A stretch of DNA of 63,718 nt from Chloroflexota bacterium (GTDB lineage: Bacteria; Chloroflexota; Anaerolineae; J036; Brachytrichaceae), in the NCBI GenBank assembly GCA_030550095.1, contig JAUQQA010000009.1:1-63718 (forward strand), written 5' to 3'. The position numbers were made by a program, and so were the translations under genes. Below, piece by piece: positions 45,487-55,300 of the stretch. Position 1 is the stretch's first letter; each line of letters starts with the position of its first letter. The notes beneath the pieces are model-generated. The model worked only from the letters and a program-made list of their open reading frames with translations, was not told where the DNA came from and did not search any database.

Positions 45487-46749
45487 ATGCAGCATCCGTT
45501 TCGACGTTGGTTTGTTTTGCTTGCAGGAGCGCTGTTCGTCTCGGCATGCGCTTCTGCACCAGAGTCGCCTAACCCGCCTTCGGCTACGCTCAGCGTTACC
45601 GCGCAGGTCACGCTCTTGCCGACGCACACGGCAACCAGCGCAGCGCTTGAGCCAACCGCTGCGCCGTTGACCCCCACGCCGACGCCCGAGGTGAAACCCG
45701 CCTTGCGTTTCTTCGTTGGCGGTTTGGTGCGACCCACCGACCTCACTCACGCAGGCGATCCGCGCACGCTCTACGTCACCGAGCAGCCCGGGCGCGTGCG
45801 CGTCATTCGCGATGGCGTGTTGCTGCCTGAGCCGTTTCTCGACCTCACCGATCGCGTTGGCGCGCGCGGCAACGAGCAGGGGTTGCTCGGCATTGCGTTC
45901 GCGCCAGATTTCGCGCAATCGCGCAAGGTCTTCGTCAACTACACCGACCGCGCAGGCGACACCGTGATCGCGGGCTTTCTCGCCCGTGAGGACGCGCTGA
46001 GCGCTGACCCCGCGAGCGCGTGGACAGTGCTCCAAATTGACCAGCCCTACGCGAATCACAACGGCGGGCAACTCCGCTTCGGTCCAGATGGCATGCTTTA
46101 CATTGGCACCGGCGACGGCGGCAGCGCTGGTGATCCGCTCAACGCTGGGCAGGATGTGCGTACGCTGCTCGGCAAGTTGCTGCGCATTGACGTCTCCCAA
46201 TCGTCTGCGCGCGCGCCTTACCGCATCCCCGCCGATAACCCCGACTTTGGTCCTGGCAGCCGCCGTGAGCTGTGGGCAATCGGCTTGCGCAACCCGTGGC
46301 GCTTCAGCTTCGACCGGCTTACTGGCGATCTCTTCATCGCCGACGTGGGGCAAAATCGCTTCGAGGAGATCAACTTTCAGCCTGCGGGCAGCCGGGGCGG
46401 CGAGAACTACGGCTGGCGATTGCGCGAGGGCTTCGCGCCGTTCAGGGAAGATCGCCCGCCTGAGGGACTGACCGATCCCATTTGGCAATACGGGCGCGAG
46501 GATGGCTGCTCAGTTACGGGCGGCTATGTGTATCGCGGCAACGCCATCCCTGCGCTTTACGGCGCGTATCTCTACGGTGACTTTTGCTCGGGGCGCATCT
46601 GGACGTTGCGGCGCACCGCCGATGGGCAATGGCAAAACACGTTGCTGTTCGACACTGAGTTGAACATCGCCTCCTTCGGCGAAGACGCGCTGGGTGAGCT
46701 GTACGTGCTTGACCTCAATGGCGCGGTTTACCGTCTCGTGGGCGAGTAG
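45487..46749 (+). CDS. PQQ-dependent aldose sugar dehydrogenase-like lipoprotein
   Basis: This 420-residue secreted protein has a signal peptide with lipobox SAC near residue 20 and a Thr/Pro-rich linker, then a six-bladed beta-propeller. Hallmark lines are RVIRDGVLLPEPFLDLTDRV, GNEQGLLGIAFAPDF, NHNGGQLRFGPDGMLYIGTGDGG and ENYGWRLREGFAP, as in YliI/Asd and soluble glucose dehydrogenase. These oxidise aldoses using PQQ. PQQ-making genes are not in the window, so the cofactor would have to come from outside or from elsewhere in the genome. Confidence 0.9.
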   Translation: MQHPFRRWFVLLAGALFVSACASAPESPNPPSATLSVTAQVTLLPTHTATSAALEPTAAPLTPTPTPEVKPALRFFVGGLVRPTDLTHAGDPRTLYVTEQPGRVRVIRDGVLLPEPFLDLTDRVGARGNEQGLLGIAFAPDFAQSRKVFVNYTDRAGDTVIAGFLAREDALSADPASAWTVLQIDQPYANHNGGQLRFGPDGMLYIGTGDGGSAGDPLNAGQDVRTLLGKLLRIDVSQSSARAPYRIPADNPDFGPGSRRELWAIGLRNPWRFSFDRLTGDLFIADVGQNRFEEINFQPAGSRGGENYGWRLREGFAPFREDRPPEGLTDPIWQYGREDGCSVTGGYVYRGNAIPALYGAYLYGDFCSGRIWTLRRTADGQWQNTLLFDTELNIASFGEDALGELYVLDLNGAVYRLVGE

Positions 46750-46792
46750 TGCAGCGCGCTTGGACCACGCATGCCGTGCTTGGGTCGCTGTC

Positions 46793-48097
46793 GTGGCGCG
46801 TGCGATCCGCTGGGCGCGGCGCGCTGTGCTCATTTTGCTTTGCCTCGCGCTGCTGCGCTTCGACGTGCCGCCATACGGCGACCGCAGCGCCTCGCTCGAC
46901 CGCGCGATAGGCGCATATCAATTCGACCTTCTCACCTGGTGGGCGCGCGCGGTGTTTGCAAAGCTGCGCGCTGATGCACTCGCAGCGCACTGGCAAATGG
47001 ACGAAGCGGAGCAGGTGGCGTTCGTGCAAGCGTACTTGCAACAGCTTGGCGCGCTGCATGCCGTGCAAGCCCAAATTGATGCGCTCTACACCGATCCCTC
47101 CATCCCCGACCCGTTTGCAGCAAGCGCTACGCTGCGCGCACGCCGCGACGAGCTTCGCGCTTGGCTCGATGCGCGCCAAAGCCTGGTTGAGGCGATCCTG
47201 CAAGAGCAGGTGGAGAGCGTGTTGCGCGAGGAAGGGTTTGCCTTGGGCGGGCAGGTGTTGCCGCCAGTGCGTTTCCGCTTCACTGAGCTGCCGGACCTGT
47301 TGGTGATCTCGCGCCGCGACCGCATCGAGCGCATTGATAGCCGCACGCTCACGCCAGGTGTGCCCATCGAAGAGAAGGATCGCCTCGAGCGCGAGGTGGG
47401 CGCGCGTTTCAACGTCTCGGCGCTGGCGGTGCGGATCGGTGGTTTGGCGGCGTATCCCGTCATGCTGCCCGAAACCACAGCGTTGCGTTGGCTGCTCGAA
47501 GTGATCGCACACGAGTGGACGCACAACTACTTGGTGGCAACGCTGAGCTGGGTGGGCATCTACGGGTTGTCTGACTCGGCTGCGCTCACGATCAACGAGA
47601 CCACAGCAACCATCGTCGGGCGCGAGATCGGCGCCCGCGTGATGATGCGCTACTATCCCGAGCTTGTCGCGGCGCTCGCCAGCGACGTGAAGCCCGCCGC
47701 TGATGCGGGCGATCGGGCGCCATTCGACTTCCGTCGCGCCATGCGCGAGACGCGCCTGCACGTGGACGCGCTGCTTGCCGAAGGGAAGATCGAAGAAGCA
47801 GAGGCATACATGGAGGCGCGGCGACGCTTGTTCGTCGCAAACGGCTACCCCATTCGCAAGCTTAACCAGGCCTACTTTGCGTTCTACGGCGCCTACAACG
47901 ACGAACCCGGAGGCGCACCTGCCGCAGGAAGCGACCCTATCGGTCCGGCTGTGCAAAAGCTGCGCGCGCAAAGCCCTTCGGTGGGCGATTTCTTGCGCAC
48001 GGTGGCGCGTTTGCGCAGCCTCGATGATCTCTACGCGCATGTTGGCGCACCTGAGCCTGCGCGCCCTTCTCCGCTTACGGGTGCGCTGCGCGATTGA
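46793..48097 (+). CDS. Putative membrane-anchored zinc metallopeptidase (gluzincin-like)
   Basis: This is a protein of about 434 residues with an N-terminal membrane anchor (AVLILLCLALLRF), a long helical middle, and a zinc motif HEWTH at residues 240-244. A downstream Glu 269 in NETTATIVGREIG fits the third ligand of gluzincins. I recognise no named family. GTG 46793 is the likeliest start; TTG 46760 is possible and no ATG is available after the preceding stop. It follows the sugar dehydrogenase by about 40 bases. Its 3' end overlaps the convergent EamA gene by 23 bases. Confidence 0.7.
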   Translation: MARAIRWARRAVLILLCLALLRFDVPPYGDRSASLDRAIGAYQFDLLTWWARAVFAKLRADALAAHWQMDEAEQVAFVQAYLQQLGALHAVQAQIDALYTDPSIPDPFAASATLRARRDELRAWLDARQSLVEAILQEQVESVLREEGFALGGQVLPPVRFRFTELPDLLVISRRDRIERIDSRTLTPGVPIEEKDRLEREVGARFNVSALAVRIGGLAAYPVMLPETTALRWLLEVIAHEWTHNYLVATLSWVGIYGLSDSAALTINETTATIVGREIGARVMMRYYPELVAALASDVKPAADAGDRAPFDFRRAMRETRLHVDALLAEGKIEEAEAYMEARRRLFVANGYPIRKLNQAYFAFYGAYNDEPGGAPAAGSDPIGPAVQKLRAQSPSVGDFLRTVARLRSLDDLYAHVGAPEPARPSPLTGALRD

Positions 48098-48956
48098 ACA
48101 CGATCACGCCGACCACAATCAATGCGCCGCCCAGTGCCATCGGCAGCGTAACCACCTCGCCAAGCAGCCACGCGCCCAACACTGCGGTCACAAGCGGCAC
48201 AAGGTACGAAGGAATGGTGGAGAACGTGGCGCCGAAGCGCTGATTGAGCAGCAAAATGGCGACAAACGAGACCACCGAGTTCATCGCCGTGACGTAAGCC
48301 ACCTGTAGCCAGCCGAGGGGCGAGAGCGTGGCAAGTGGCATTTCGCCAAACGCCAACCCGAACATCAGCGCAGGCAACGCCGCGGCAAGATGTTGCCCTC
48401 CCGCGAGTACCCACGTGTCCACCGCTTGCATGTAGCGGCGCATGATCACCGCGCCCACTGAAGCCGCGAGCATCCCACCAAAGCCAAATGCGTACCCGCG
48501 CCAATCGGCTGGTGTTTCGCTAAGCCCGCTGTCGCCGCTGAGCAACAACAGCGCTGTGCCTGCTGCAGCGATGCTCAGCCCAGCGAGCTTGCCACGAGTG
48601 AGCGGTTCCTGCTTCAGCGTGAAGTGCGCTATGGCGCCCGTTGCTGCTGGCATAAGCGCAAAGATGAGCGAGAGCACGCTGCTGGAGATAAACCTCAAGG
48701 AGAGCGTAACCCCAATCACGGGCGCAGCCGTGTTCACCACGCCTAAAGCCAAGAGGATGAGCCACGCTTGGCGATCGCGCGGCAACCGCGAACGACGTGC
48801 CCAAACCACTGGGGCAAAAAACATTGCCGCAAGCAGCAGGCGCAGCGCTGCAAACGTTTCTGGCGTGAGCGCGTTGAAGCCCAGCCGGGTGATCACGACG
48901 GCGCTGCCCAGCGCCAAGGCGGCGATGAGGATGAGCACACCGGCAAGCCCGCGCAT
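48075..48956 (-). CDS. EamA/DMT-superfamily transporter
   Basis: This 293-residue protein has ten membrane helices in two EamA repeats, the second ending in LGAWLLGEVVTLPMALGGALIVVGVIVF, typical of the drug/metabolite transporter superfamily (RhaT/YdcZ type). Ligands range from amino acids to sugars and cannot be told here. ATG 48956 lies 16 bases downstream of the moeZ-like gene on the same strand, so the two may share a transcript. Its 3' end overlaps the metallopeptidase gene. Confidence 0.88.
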   Translation of the reverse strand: MRGLAGVLILIAALALGSAVVITRLGFNALTPETFAALRLLLAAMFFAPVVWARRSRLPRDRQAWLILLALGVVNTAAPVIGVTLSLRFISSSVLSLIFALMPAATGAIAHFTLKQEPLTRGKLAGLSIAAAGTALLLLSGDSGLSETPADWRGYAFGFGGMLAASVGAVIMRRYMQAVDTWVLAGGQHLAAALPALMFGLAFGEMPLATLSPLGWLQVAYVTAMNSVVSFVAILLLNQRFGATFSTIPSYLVPLVTAVLGAWLLGEVVTLPMALGGALIVVGVIVFNRAAHP

Positions 48957-48972
48957 CGCTCAGCACTCGACC

Positions 48973-50154
48973 TCAGTACACCGGCGTGCTGGGGTCCACC
49001 TCGCGCGCCCAAGCGAGCAAGCCGCCTTTCACGTTGCGCACCTTGCGAAAGCCCACGTCCTCGATCAAAAAGCGCACCACTTCCGCGCTGCGCACGCCAC
49101 TGCGGCAGTAAACGAGGATCTCATCAGCTTGGCTCAGTTCGTGCAGGTGTTCTTTCACCTTGTCCTTTGGGATCAGCCGCGCGCCGGGCAGGCGGGCGAT
49201 GTGCCACTCGTACGGCTCGCGCACGTCGAGCAACAACGTGTTGGTGCGCTCCAAGCCTGCTTCGATGCGTTGCTTGAGTTCCTGCACGGTGATCTCAGGC
49301 ACTGTCCTTGGCGGTGGTGGGGCATGAGCGGGCACACCGCAGAACGCCTCGTAGTCTATGAGAGTCGTGATGGTTGGGTTAGTGCCACAGATGGGGCAGT
49401 TGGGGTCTTTGCGCAGCTTCAGCTCACGGAAGCTCATCTCGAGCGCGTCGTAGAGCAGCAAGCGCCCGATCAGCGGCTCGCCGATGCCGGTGATGATCTT
49501 CACCGCCTCAGTGGCTTGGATCGCGCCGATCACGCCAGGCAACACGCCGAGCACGCCGCCCTCAGCGCAGCTCGGCACCAGACCAGGCGGTGGTGGTTCG
49601 GGGAAGACGCAGCGGTAGCAGGGGCCGCGCGCTGCCCAGAACACAGAAGCTTGCCCATCGAAGCGAAAAATGCTGCCGTGCACGTTGGGCTTGCCGAGCA
49701 ACACGCACGCATCGTTCACGAGGTAGCGCGTGGGGAAGTTGTCCGCGCCGTCGAGCACCACGTCGTACTCGCGCACGATGTCGAGCGCGTTAGCACTGGT
49801 GAGCGGCGTCTCGTAGGTCACGATCTCCACGTGGGGGTTGAGGTCGTGCAGGCGCTCCGCGGCGCTTTGCAGCTTGGGCTTGCCCACGTTGCGTTGCCCG
49901 TAGAGCACTTGGCGCTGCAAGTTGCTTTCGTCCACCACGTCGAAGTCCACCAATCCCAAGCGCCCCACGCCTGCCGCCGCAAGGTAAAGCGCTGCAGGCG
50001 ACCCCAGCCCGCCGACACCGACGATGAGCACGCTTGCTTGCTTGAGCTTGCGCTGCCCCTCAATGCCGATCTCGGGCAAGATCAAGTGGCGTGCGTAGCG
50101 GCGAATTTCTGCATCAGACAACGCCATGGCGGCTGTTTGTGCTTCATCCATCAC
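48973..50154 (-). CDS. moeZ: MoeZ-like adenylyltransferase fused to a rhodanese domain
   Basis: This is a 393-residue two-domain protein. The ThiF/MoeB part has the nucleotide loop GVGGLGSP, DFDVVDESNLQRQVL, the catalytic-Cys region PSCAEGG and the zinc pairs CYRC and CPIC. The C-terminal rhodanese has the active Cys 350 in VYCRSGVRS. MoeZ-type proteins activate and sulfurate ubiquitin-like sulfur carriers for molybdopterin, thiamine or cysteine synthesis. No sulfur-carrier gene is seen nearby. GTG 50154 fits a TATCCT box ten bases upstream; ATG 50151 is the alternative. Confidence 0.9.
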   Translation of the reverse strand: MMDEAQTAAMALSDAEIRRYARHLILPEIGIEGQRKLKQASVLIVGVGGLGSPAALYLAAAGVGRLGLVDFDVVDESNLQRQVLYGQRNVGKPKLQSAAERLHDLNPHVEIVTYETPLTSANALDIVREYDVVLDGADNFPTRYLVNDACVLLGKPNVHGSIFRFDGQASVFWAARGPCYRCVFPEPPPPGLVPSCAEGGVLGVLPGVIGAIQATEAVKIITGIGEPLIGRLLLYDALEMSFRELKLRKDPNCPICGTNPTITTLIDYEAFCGVPAHAPPPPRTVPEITVQELKQRIEAGLERTNTLLLDVREPYEWHIARLPGARLIPKDKVKEHLHELSQADEILVYCRSGVRSAEVVRFLIEDVGFRKVRNVKGGLLAWAREVDPSTPVY

Positions 50155-50164
50155 TCAGCGAGCA

Positions 50165-50219
50165 AGGATACCGCATCGAACGCGTCGCGCGTGCTGAAAA
50201 ACGCGCGCAGGGCTAAAAT
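50165..50219. promoter_or_regulatory. Divergent promoters of moeZ and the aspartase/fumarase gene
   Basis: On the minus strand TATCCT (50170-50165) ends ten bases before the moeZ GTG. On the plus strand TAAAAT (50214-50219) lies 20 bases before ATG 50240 and leaves room for the GGAGG seen between. So the two genes probably start from back-to-back promoters about 45 bases apart. Confidence 0.45.
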
Positions 50220-50239
50220 CGCCGATTTGGAGGCTGCTC

Positions 50240-51688
50240 ATGTCGTACCGCATCGAACGCGACTCCTTGGGCGAGGTGCGCGTGCCCATCAATGCCTACT
50301 ACGGTGCGCAAACGCAGCGCGCCATTGAGAACTTCCCCATCAGTGGCATGAAGCCCTACCGCGCCTTCGTGTGGAGCATGATCGCCATCAAGCGCGCGGC
50401 AGCCGAAGTGAACCGCGACCTTGGCTTGCTCGATCCCACCATCGCCAATGCGATCATCCAAGCCGCAGATGAGTGTTTGAACGGCGCGCTGGCGGACCAG
50501 TGGGTGGTGGATCCGTTTCAGGCGGGCGCAGGCACCAGCCACAACATGAACACCAACGAGGTGCTCGCCAACCGCGCCAGCGAGATCCTCGGCGTGCCGC
50601 TCACGGCGGAGAAAAAGCCCGTGCACCCCAACGATCATGTGAACATGTCGCAATCCACCAACGACACCATCCCGACCGCGATCCGGCTCGGGGTGTTGTG
50701 GCGCTTGCCAGAGCTACAGCAGGTGGTGCAGGCGCTGATTGACGCGCTCTGGGCGAAGGCACGCGAGTTCGACCCGATCGTGAAATCGGGGCGCACGCAC
50801 CTGCAAGATGCCGTGCCGATCCGCCTTGGGCAAGAGTTCAGCGGCTACGCGCGTGCGGTTGAGCGCGATCTTGAGCGCATCAACCGCGCAGCAGAAATGC
50901 TGCGGCGCATGCCCATCGGCGGCACCGCCGTCGGCACAGGGCTAAACGCTCATCCAGAGTACCACCGCCGCATGGTGCAGGTGCTCTCGCGCATTTTGGG
51001 TCAGCCCTTGTACGAGAGCGACAACTTGTTTGAGGGGATGCAGAGCATGGCGGACGCCGCTGACTTCAGCGCTGCGCTGCGCACCCTCGCCATCACCCTC
51101 ACGCGCATCGCCAACGATTTGCGCCTGCTCAGCAGCGGCCCCACCACCGGCTTAGACGAGATTCGCCTGCCCCCTGTGCAGCCTGGTTCCTCGATCATGC
51201 CCGGCAAGGTCAACCCTGTGCTTGCGGAGATGCTCAACATGGCGATGTTCCACGTGCAAGGGTGCGACCTCACGGTGTCGCTGGCGGCGCAGGCGGGGCA
51301 GCTTGAGCTGAACGTGATGATGCCGATCATCGCGCATAACCTGAACGAGATGATGCACGTGATGATCGGCGCGATCCGCGCGTTCACCGAGAAGGCGGTG
51401 GTGGGGATTCAGGCGCAGCCAGAGAAGGCGCGCAGTTGGTTGGCGAAGAACCCGATCATCGTCACTGCGCTCAACCCCATCATTGGCTACATGGCGGGCG
51501 CCGAGCTGGTGAAAGAGGCGATGCGCCGCAACCTCACCATCCGCGAAGTTGCAGCGGAGCGCATCGCCGCTGGCACGCTCACGAAGAAAGACGGCAGCCC
51601 GCTCACGATTGAAGAAGTTGATCAAGTGCTCGCCGATCTCTACAAGCTCACGGAAGGCGGCTTAGGCGGGCCGGCAGGCGGAGGCTAG
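50240..51688 (+). CDS. aspA: Aspartate ammonia-lyase / class II fumarase family enzyme
   Basis: This is a 482-residue homotetrameric lyase. The mobile loop GSSIMPGKVNP lies at residues 316-326. Features shared with aspartase are DQWVVDPFQAGAGTS, HVNMSQSTND and the VQGCDLTVSLAAQAGQLELNVM segment. The start YRIERDSLGEVRVP and HPNDHVN are also seen in fumarases. On balance aspartate ammonia-lyase is more likely, giving fumarate and ammonia, but a fumarase role is not excluded. GGAGG precedes the ATG. A methyltransferase gene follows three bases later. Confidence 0.75.
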   Translation: MSYRIERDSLGEVRVPINAYYGAQTQRAIENFPISGMKPYRAFVWSMIAIKRAAAEVNRDLGLLDPTIANAIIQAADECLNGALADQWVVDPFQAGAGTSHNMNTNEVLANRASEILGVPLTAEKKPVHPNDHVNMSQSTNDTIPTAIRLGVLWRLPELQQVVQALIDALWAKAREFDPIVKSGRTHLQDAVPIRLGQEFSGYARAVERDLERINRAAEMLRRMPIGGTAVGTGLNAHPEYHRRMVQVLSRILGQPLYESDNLFEGMQSMADAADFSAALRTLAITLTRIANDLRLLSSGPTTGLDEIRLPPVQPGSSIMPGKVNPVLAEMLNMAMFHVQGCDLTVSLAAQAGQLELNVMMPIIAHNLNEMMHVMIGAIRAFTEKAVVGIQAQPEKARSWLAKNPIIVTALNPIIGYMAGAELVKEAMRRNLTIREVAAERIAAGTLTKKDGSPLTIEEVDQVLADLYKLTEGGLGGPAGGG

Positions 51689-51691
51689 AGC

Positions 51692-52312
51692 GTGCGCAGC
51701 GTGCGCGGCTGGTTTGCGCTCGGCGTTGTGGTGGGGTGGGTGATCGGCTTGCGTTGGGTGGCGCGGCGCGGCTTGCGCATCACCCCACCTTGGTTAGCGC
51801 CGTTGCTCACCAGCCGCGCGCGGCTCATCTATCGGGCGCCCAGTGCGTTGATTCGCCTGCTGGCGCCGCAACTGGGCTGGCGCGTGCTCGACCTCGGCTG
51901 TGGCAATGGCGTGATGACCTTGCCACTCGCTGCAGAGGGATGTGTGGTTTTTGCGCTGGACGTGCAGCAACCCATGTTGCGCGCGCTCCAACGGCGAACG
52001 CCACGCGCGCTTGCGGCGCGTGTGTTCCCGTGCCAAGCGCAAGCCTCCTGGTTGCCGTTTTGCGATGCGGCGTTCGACGCCGTGGTGATGATCGCGGTGT
52101 TGCCCATGTTGCCAAGCCCGGCGCGCGCGCTGGGCGAGGTGCGGCGCGTGCTCAAGCCAGGCGGCGTGTTGGTGGTCGGCGAGGAAGTGTTCTCGCCGGA
52201 GTACGTCCTGCCAACGCGCACACAGCGTTGGCTTGAGGAAGCAGGATTCCGCGTTGAGCGCGTGCAACGCGCAGCGTTGCAATACTTGGTGCGGAGCCGC
52301 GCGCCGCTCTAG
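51692..52312 (+). CDS. Class I SAM-dependent methyltransferase
   Basis: This 206-residue protein has an N-terminal hydrophobic or amphipathic stretch of about 20 residues, then a Rossmann methyltransferase fold with motif I VLDLGCGNGVMTLPL and a later motif III EVRRVLKPGGVLVVGEE. It looks like the UbiE/COQ5 or methyltransferase-11 group, but the substrate is unknown. The start is GTG 51692, three bases after the lyase gene. It ends in a CTAG overlap with the convergent dnaE gene. Confidence 0.85.
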   Translation: MRSVRGWFALGVVVGWVIGLRWVARRGLRITPPWLAPLLTSRARLIYRAPSALIRLLAPQLGWRVLDLGCGNGVMTLPLAAEGCVVFALDVQQPMLRALQRRTPRALAARVFPCQAQASWLPFCDAAFDAVVMIAVLPMLPSPARALGEVRRVLKPGGVLVVGEEVFSPEYVLPTRTQRWLEEAGFRVERVQRAALQYLVRSRAPL

Positions 52313-55300
52313 CGCTCGCGCTCGATGCATCCGTTTCCTAGGATCGCGCTGAGTTCTTGCTCCAACGCGGGACAGTCGCACACTGCATCGTTAGGGAAGT
52401 CAATCAAGATCGGCGTGCCGTTGCCGCGCAGCTCAATGACGAAGGGGCAATCGCCGGGATAGCGACGCAGGACGCTCACGGCGGCTTCGAGGCGGCTGAG
52501 GTCGCTGTTCAAGTTGCCGTTGCGGCGCAAGATGATGCGCAGCGGCGTGCGCGCAGCAAGGATGGGCAGGTCTTGCGCGCGCGGGTGTGGGTTGGGCGCA
52601 GGATCAAGCTCACCGAGTGCAGCGAGCGGAGGTGCCTCGGGCGCGAGTGTTGTGCCGAGCGCGTCAGTGTCGAGGTAGGCGATTTCCGCCTTTTCTGCCA
52701 ATGCGGGCGGCGTTCCGTTGGGCGCTTGCTCGTACGACGTGAGCGCGATCTCGAAAGTATCAAGCTCGGTTGGGAGGGATTCCTCTTCGACGAGGACCGC
52801 GGTTTCAAACTCAGCCTCTATCCCGTGCATCAACATTTCAGCGGGCACGTCTGGTTCGTGGGCTGCTGAAGGCGCGGGTTCTTCGTCGGCGCTGCGCACG
52901 ATCTCCAGCGAAGTGCGCACCCGGTCCACGATCACTTTTGGCGTGCGCCCTTCGCTCACCTCGGCTTTGCCTTCGACGAGCACGGCTTGATCGCGCACGA
53001 GCAACTCGCGGAATTGTTCCCATGCGCGCGGGAAGAGCGTCAGCTCCACGCGCCCGAACAAGTCCTCGATCTCGGCAAAGCCCATCGCCTTACCCTCGCG
53101 CGTGGCGTGCGGGCGCACGTGTGTGACCACGCCAGCAATGCGCACCTTTTGCCCGTTATCGGCTGGGCTAAGCCGATGGCTCTCATGGGTAATGTGGTGC
53201 TCGAGCGCGCGCAGCACGTTCTCTAGAGGGTGCTCGCTCACGTAGGCACCGAGCAATTCCTTTTCTGCAGCGAGTCGCTCGCGCCGCGAAAGCGCCGGGA
53301 AGCGCGTCGGCAACGTGACCAGCTCTGGCTCTTGCGCGCGGCTGCTGAAGAAGAGCATGCCTTGCCCAACCTCGGTGGCGCGGCGCACGGCTGTGGCTGC
53401 GGCGAGGATCGTCTCGATGCCAGCGAGGAGCTGGGCGCGGTCGCCGAAGCAATCCATGGCGCCTGCTTTGATCAACGCCTCGAACACGCGGCGGTTGAAC
53501 GCGCTTGTGTCCACACGGCGCAAGAAGTCGTCGAGCGAGCGGAACGGACCGCCCTTGCGCCGCGCCTCGAGGATGGCGCGCACGGGTCCCTCGCCGACGT
53601 TTTTGATCGCCAACAGCCCGAAGCGGATCGCGCTCTGTGCACCGCGGGCGTTGTGGATCTCTTCGATGGTGAACCCTTCCTCGGACCGATTCACGTCGGG
53701 CGGCAAGAGACGAATCCCATGCTGGCGCGCGTCAACAACGATCTTCGCCATGCGCGTGAGGTCGCCGCTTTCCACCGTGAGCAGCGCGCAGAAGTACTCC
53801 ACGGGGTAGCGCGCCTTCAACCATGCCGTCTGACAGGTGATCGAAGCGTAAACGGCGGCGTGGGATTTGTTGAAGCCGTAGCGCGCGAAAAACTCAATAT
53901 CGTTCCAGATCTTCTCCGCGACTTCTGCGGGGTAGCCACGCTCGACGGCCCCCTTGACGAACTTAGCGTGGTGTTTATCAAGCTGCTCCTTGTTCTTCTT
54001 GGCGACCGCTTTGCGGATCATGTCCGCCTCACCCATGGAGTAGCCCGCCAAGTCGCGCGCCACGCGCATGATTTGCTCTTGGTAAACCAAGATGCCGTAG
54101 GTCTCCTTGAGCGCAGGCTCGAGGTCGGGGTGGTGATAGGTAACGTGCTCCTCGCCGTGCATGCGGCGGATGTAGGTGGGGATGTACTCCATCGGCCCTG
54201 GGCGGAAGAGCGAGAGCGCCGCCACGATGTGCTCGAAGCGCTGCGGCTTCATCTGCATCATCAAGTTGCGCATCCCCTCGCCTTCCACTTGGAACACGCC
54301 CACCACATCGCCTTTGCTCAGCGTCTCGTAGATGATGGGGTCGTGGACGGGGATGGTGTTGAGATCGTAATGTTTCCCGTGGCGCTGCGCGATCAGCTCG
54401 CAGGCGCGGCGCATGATGGTGAGCATCGAGAGGCCCAGGTAATCCATCTTGAGCAAGCCGATGGACTCAAGGTGGGTCATCTCGAATTGCGTCACGGCGT
54501 TCAGGCGCGGGGTGAGCGGCGTGCCCGTGAGGCGATGGAGCGGCACGTATTCCACCAGCGGCTTATCCGCGATCACCACACCCGCGGCATGCGTGCCCGC
54601 GTTGCGCACGGTGCCCTCGACGAGCATTGCCTTGTCGTACAGCTCGCGCAGGTGGGGCTCGCTCTCGTAAAGCTGCTTGAGCTGCGGCACTTGCTCAAGC
54701 GCCTCTTTCAACGTGATGGGCTTGCCAGGGATGTTGGGCACCAGCTCCGTGAGGCGGTTCACCTCCGAGAGCGGGATGTCTAACACGCGGCCGATGTCTT
54801 TGAGCGCCGCGCGCGCGGCTAAGGTGCCGAAGGTGATGATCTGCGCCACCTGCTCCGCGCCGTACACGTCTATCGTGTAGTCCACCAACTGGTAGCGCTG
54901 ATCGTCGGGGAAGTCCATGTCAATGTCCGGCATGGTGACGCGCTCGGGGTTCAGGAAGCGCTCGAAGTAGAGGTCGTTGCTGACCGGCTCGATGTTGGTG
55001 AGCATCAGCACGTGGCTCACCATGCTGCCCGCTGCGCTGCCGCGCACGTTCCACCAAATGCCCTCCTTGCGGCAAAAGCGGATCAAGTCCCAGACGATCA
55101 GCATGTAGGTGGCGAACTTCATCTTGATGATCGTCTCGACCTCGAAGCGGAGGCGCTCGCGCAAGCGGCGCGGTGTCATGGCGGGGTGATGATCGGCGCT
55201 GGGCAAGGCGAGCGAGCTGAGCGCCGTGAGCTTGATCGGCTGGTCCTCGCCGAAGTACACCTGCACCTTGGGGCGCCCGACCACGGTCAGCCCTTTGGCT

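Noticed and set aside
48442-50328. A 628-codon plus-strand frame
   Set aside because: Antisense to the EamA and MoeZ genes, which both have diagnostic motifs.
53230-54783. A 517-codon plus-strand frame
   Set aside because: Antisense to the dnaE polymerase core.
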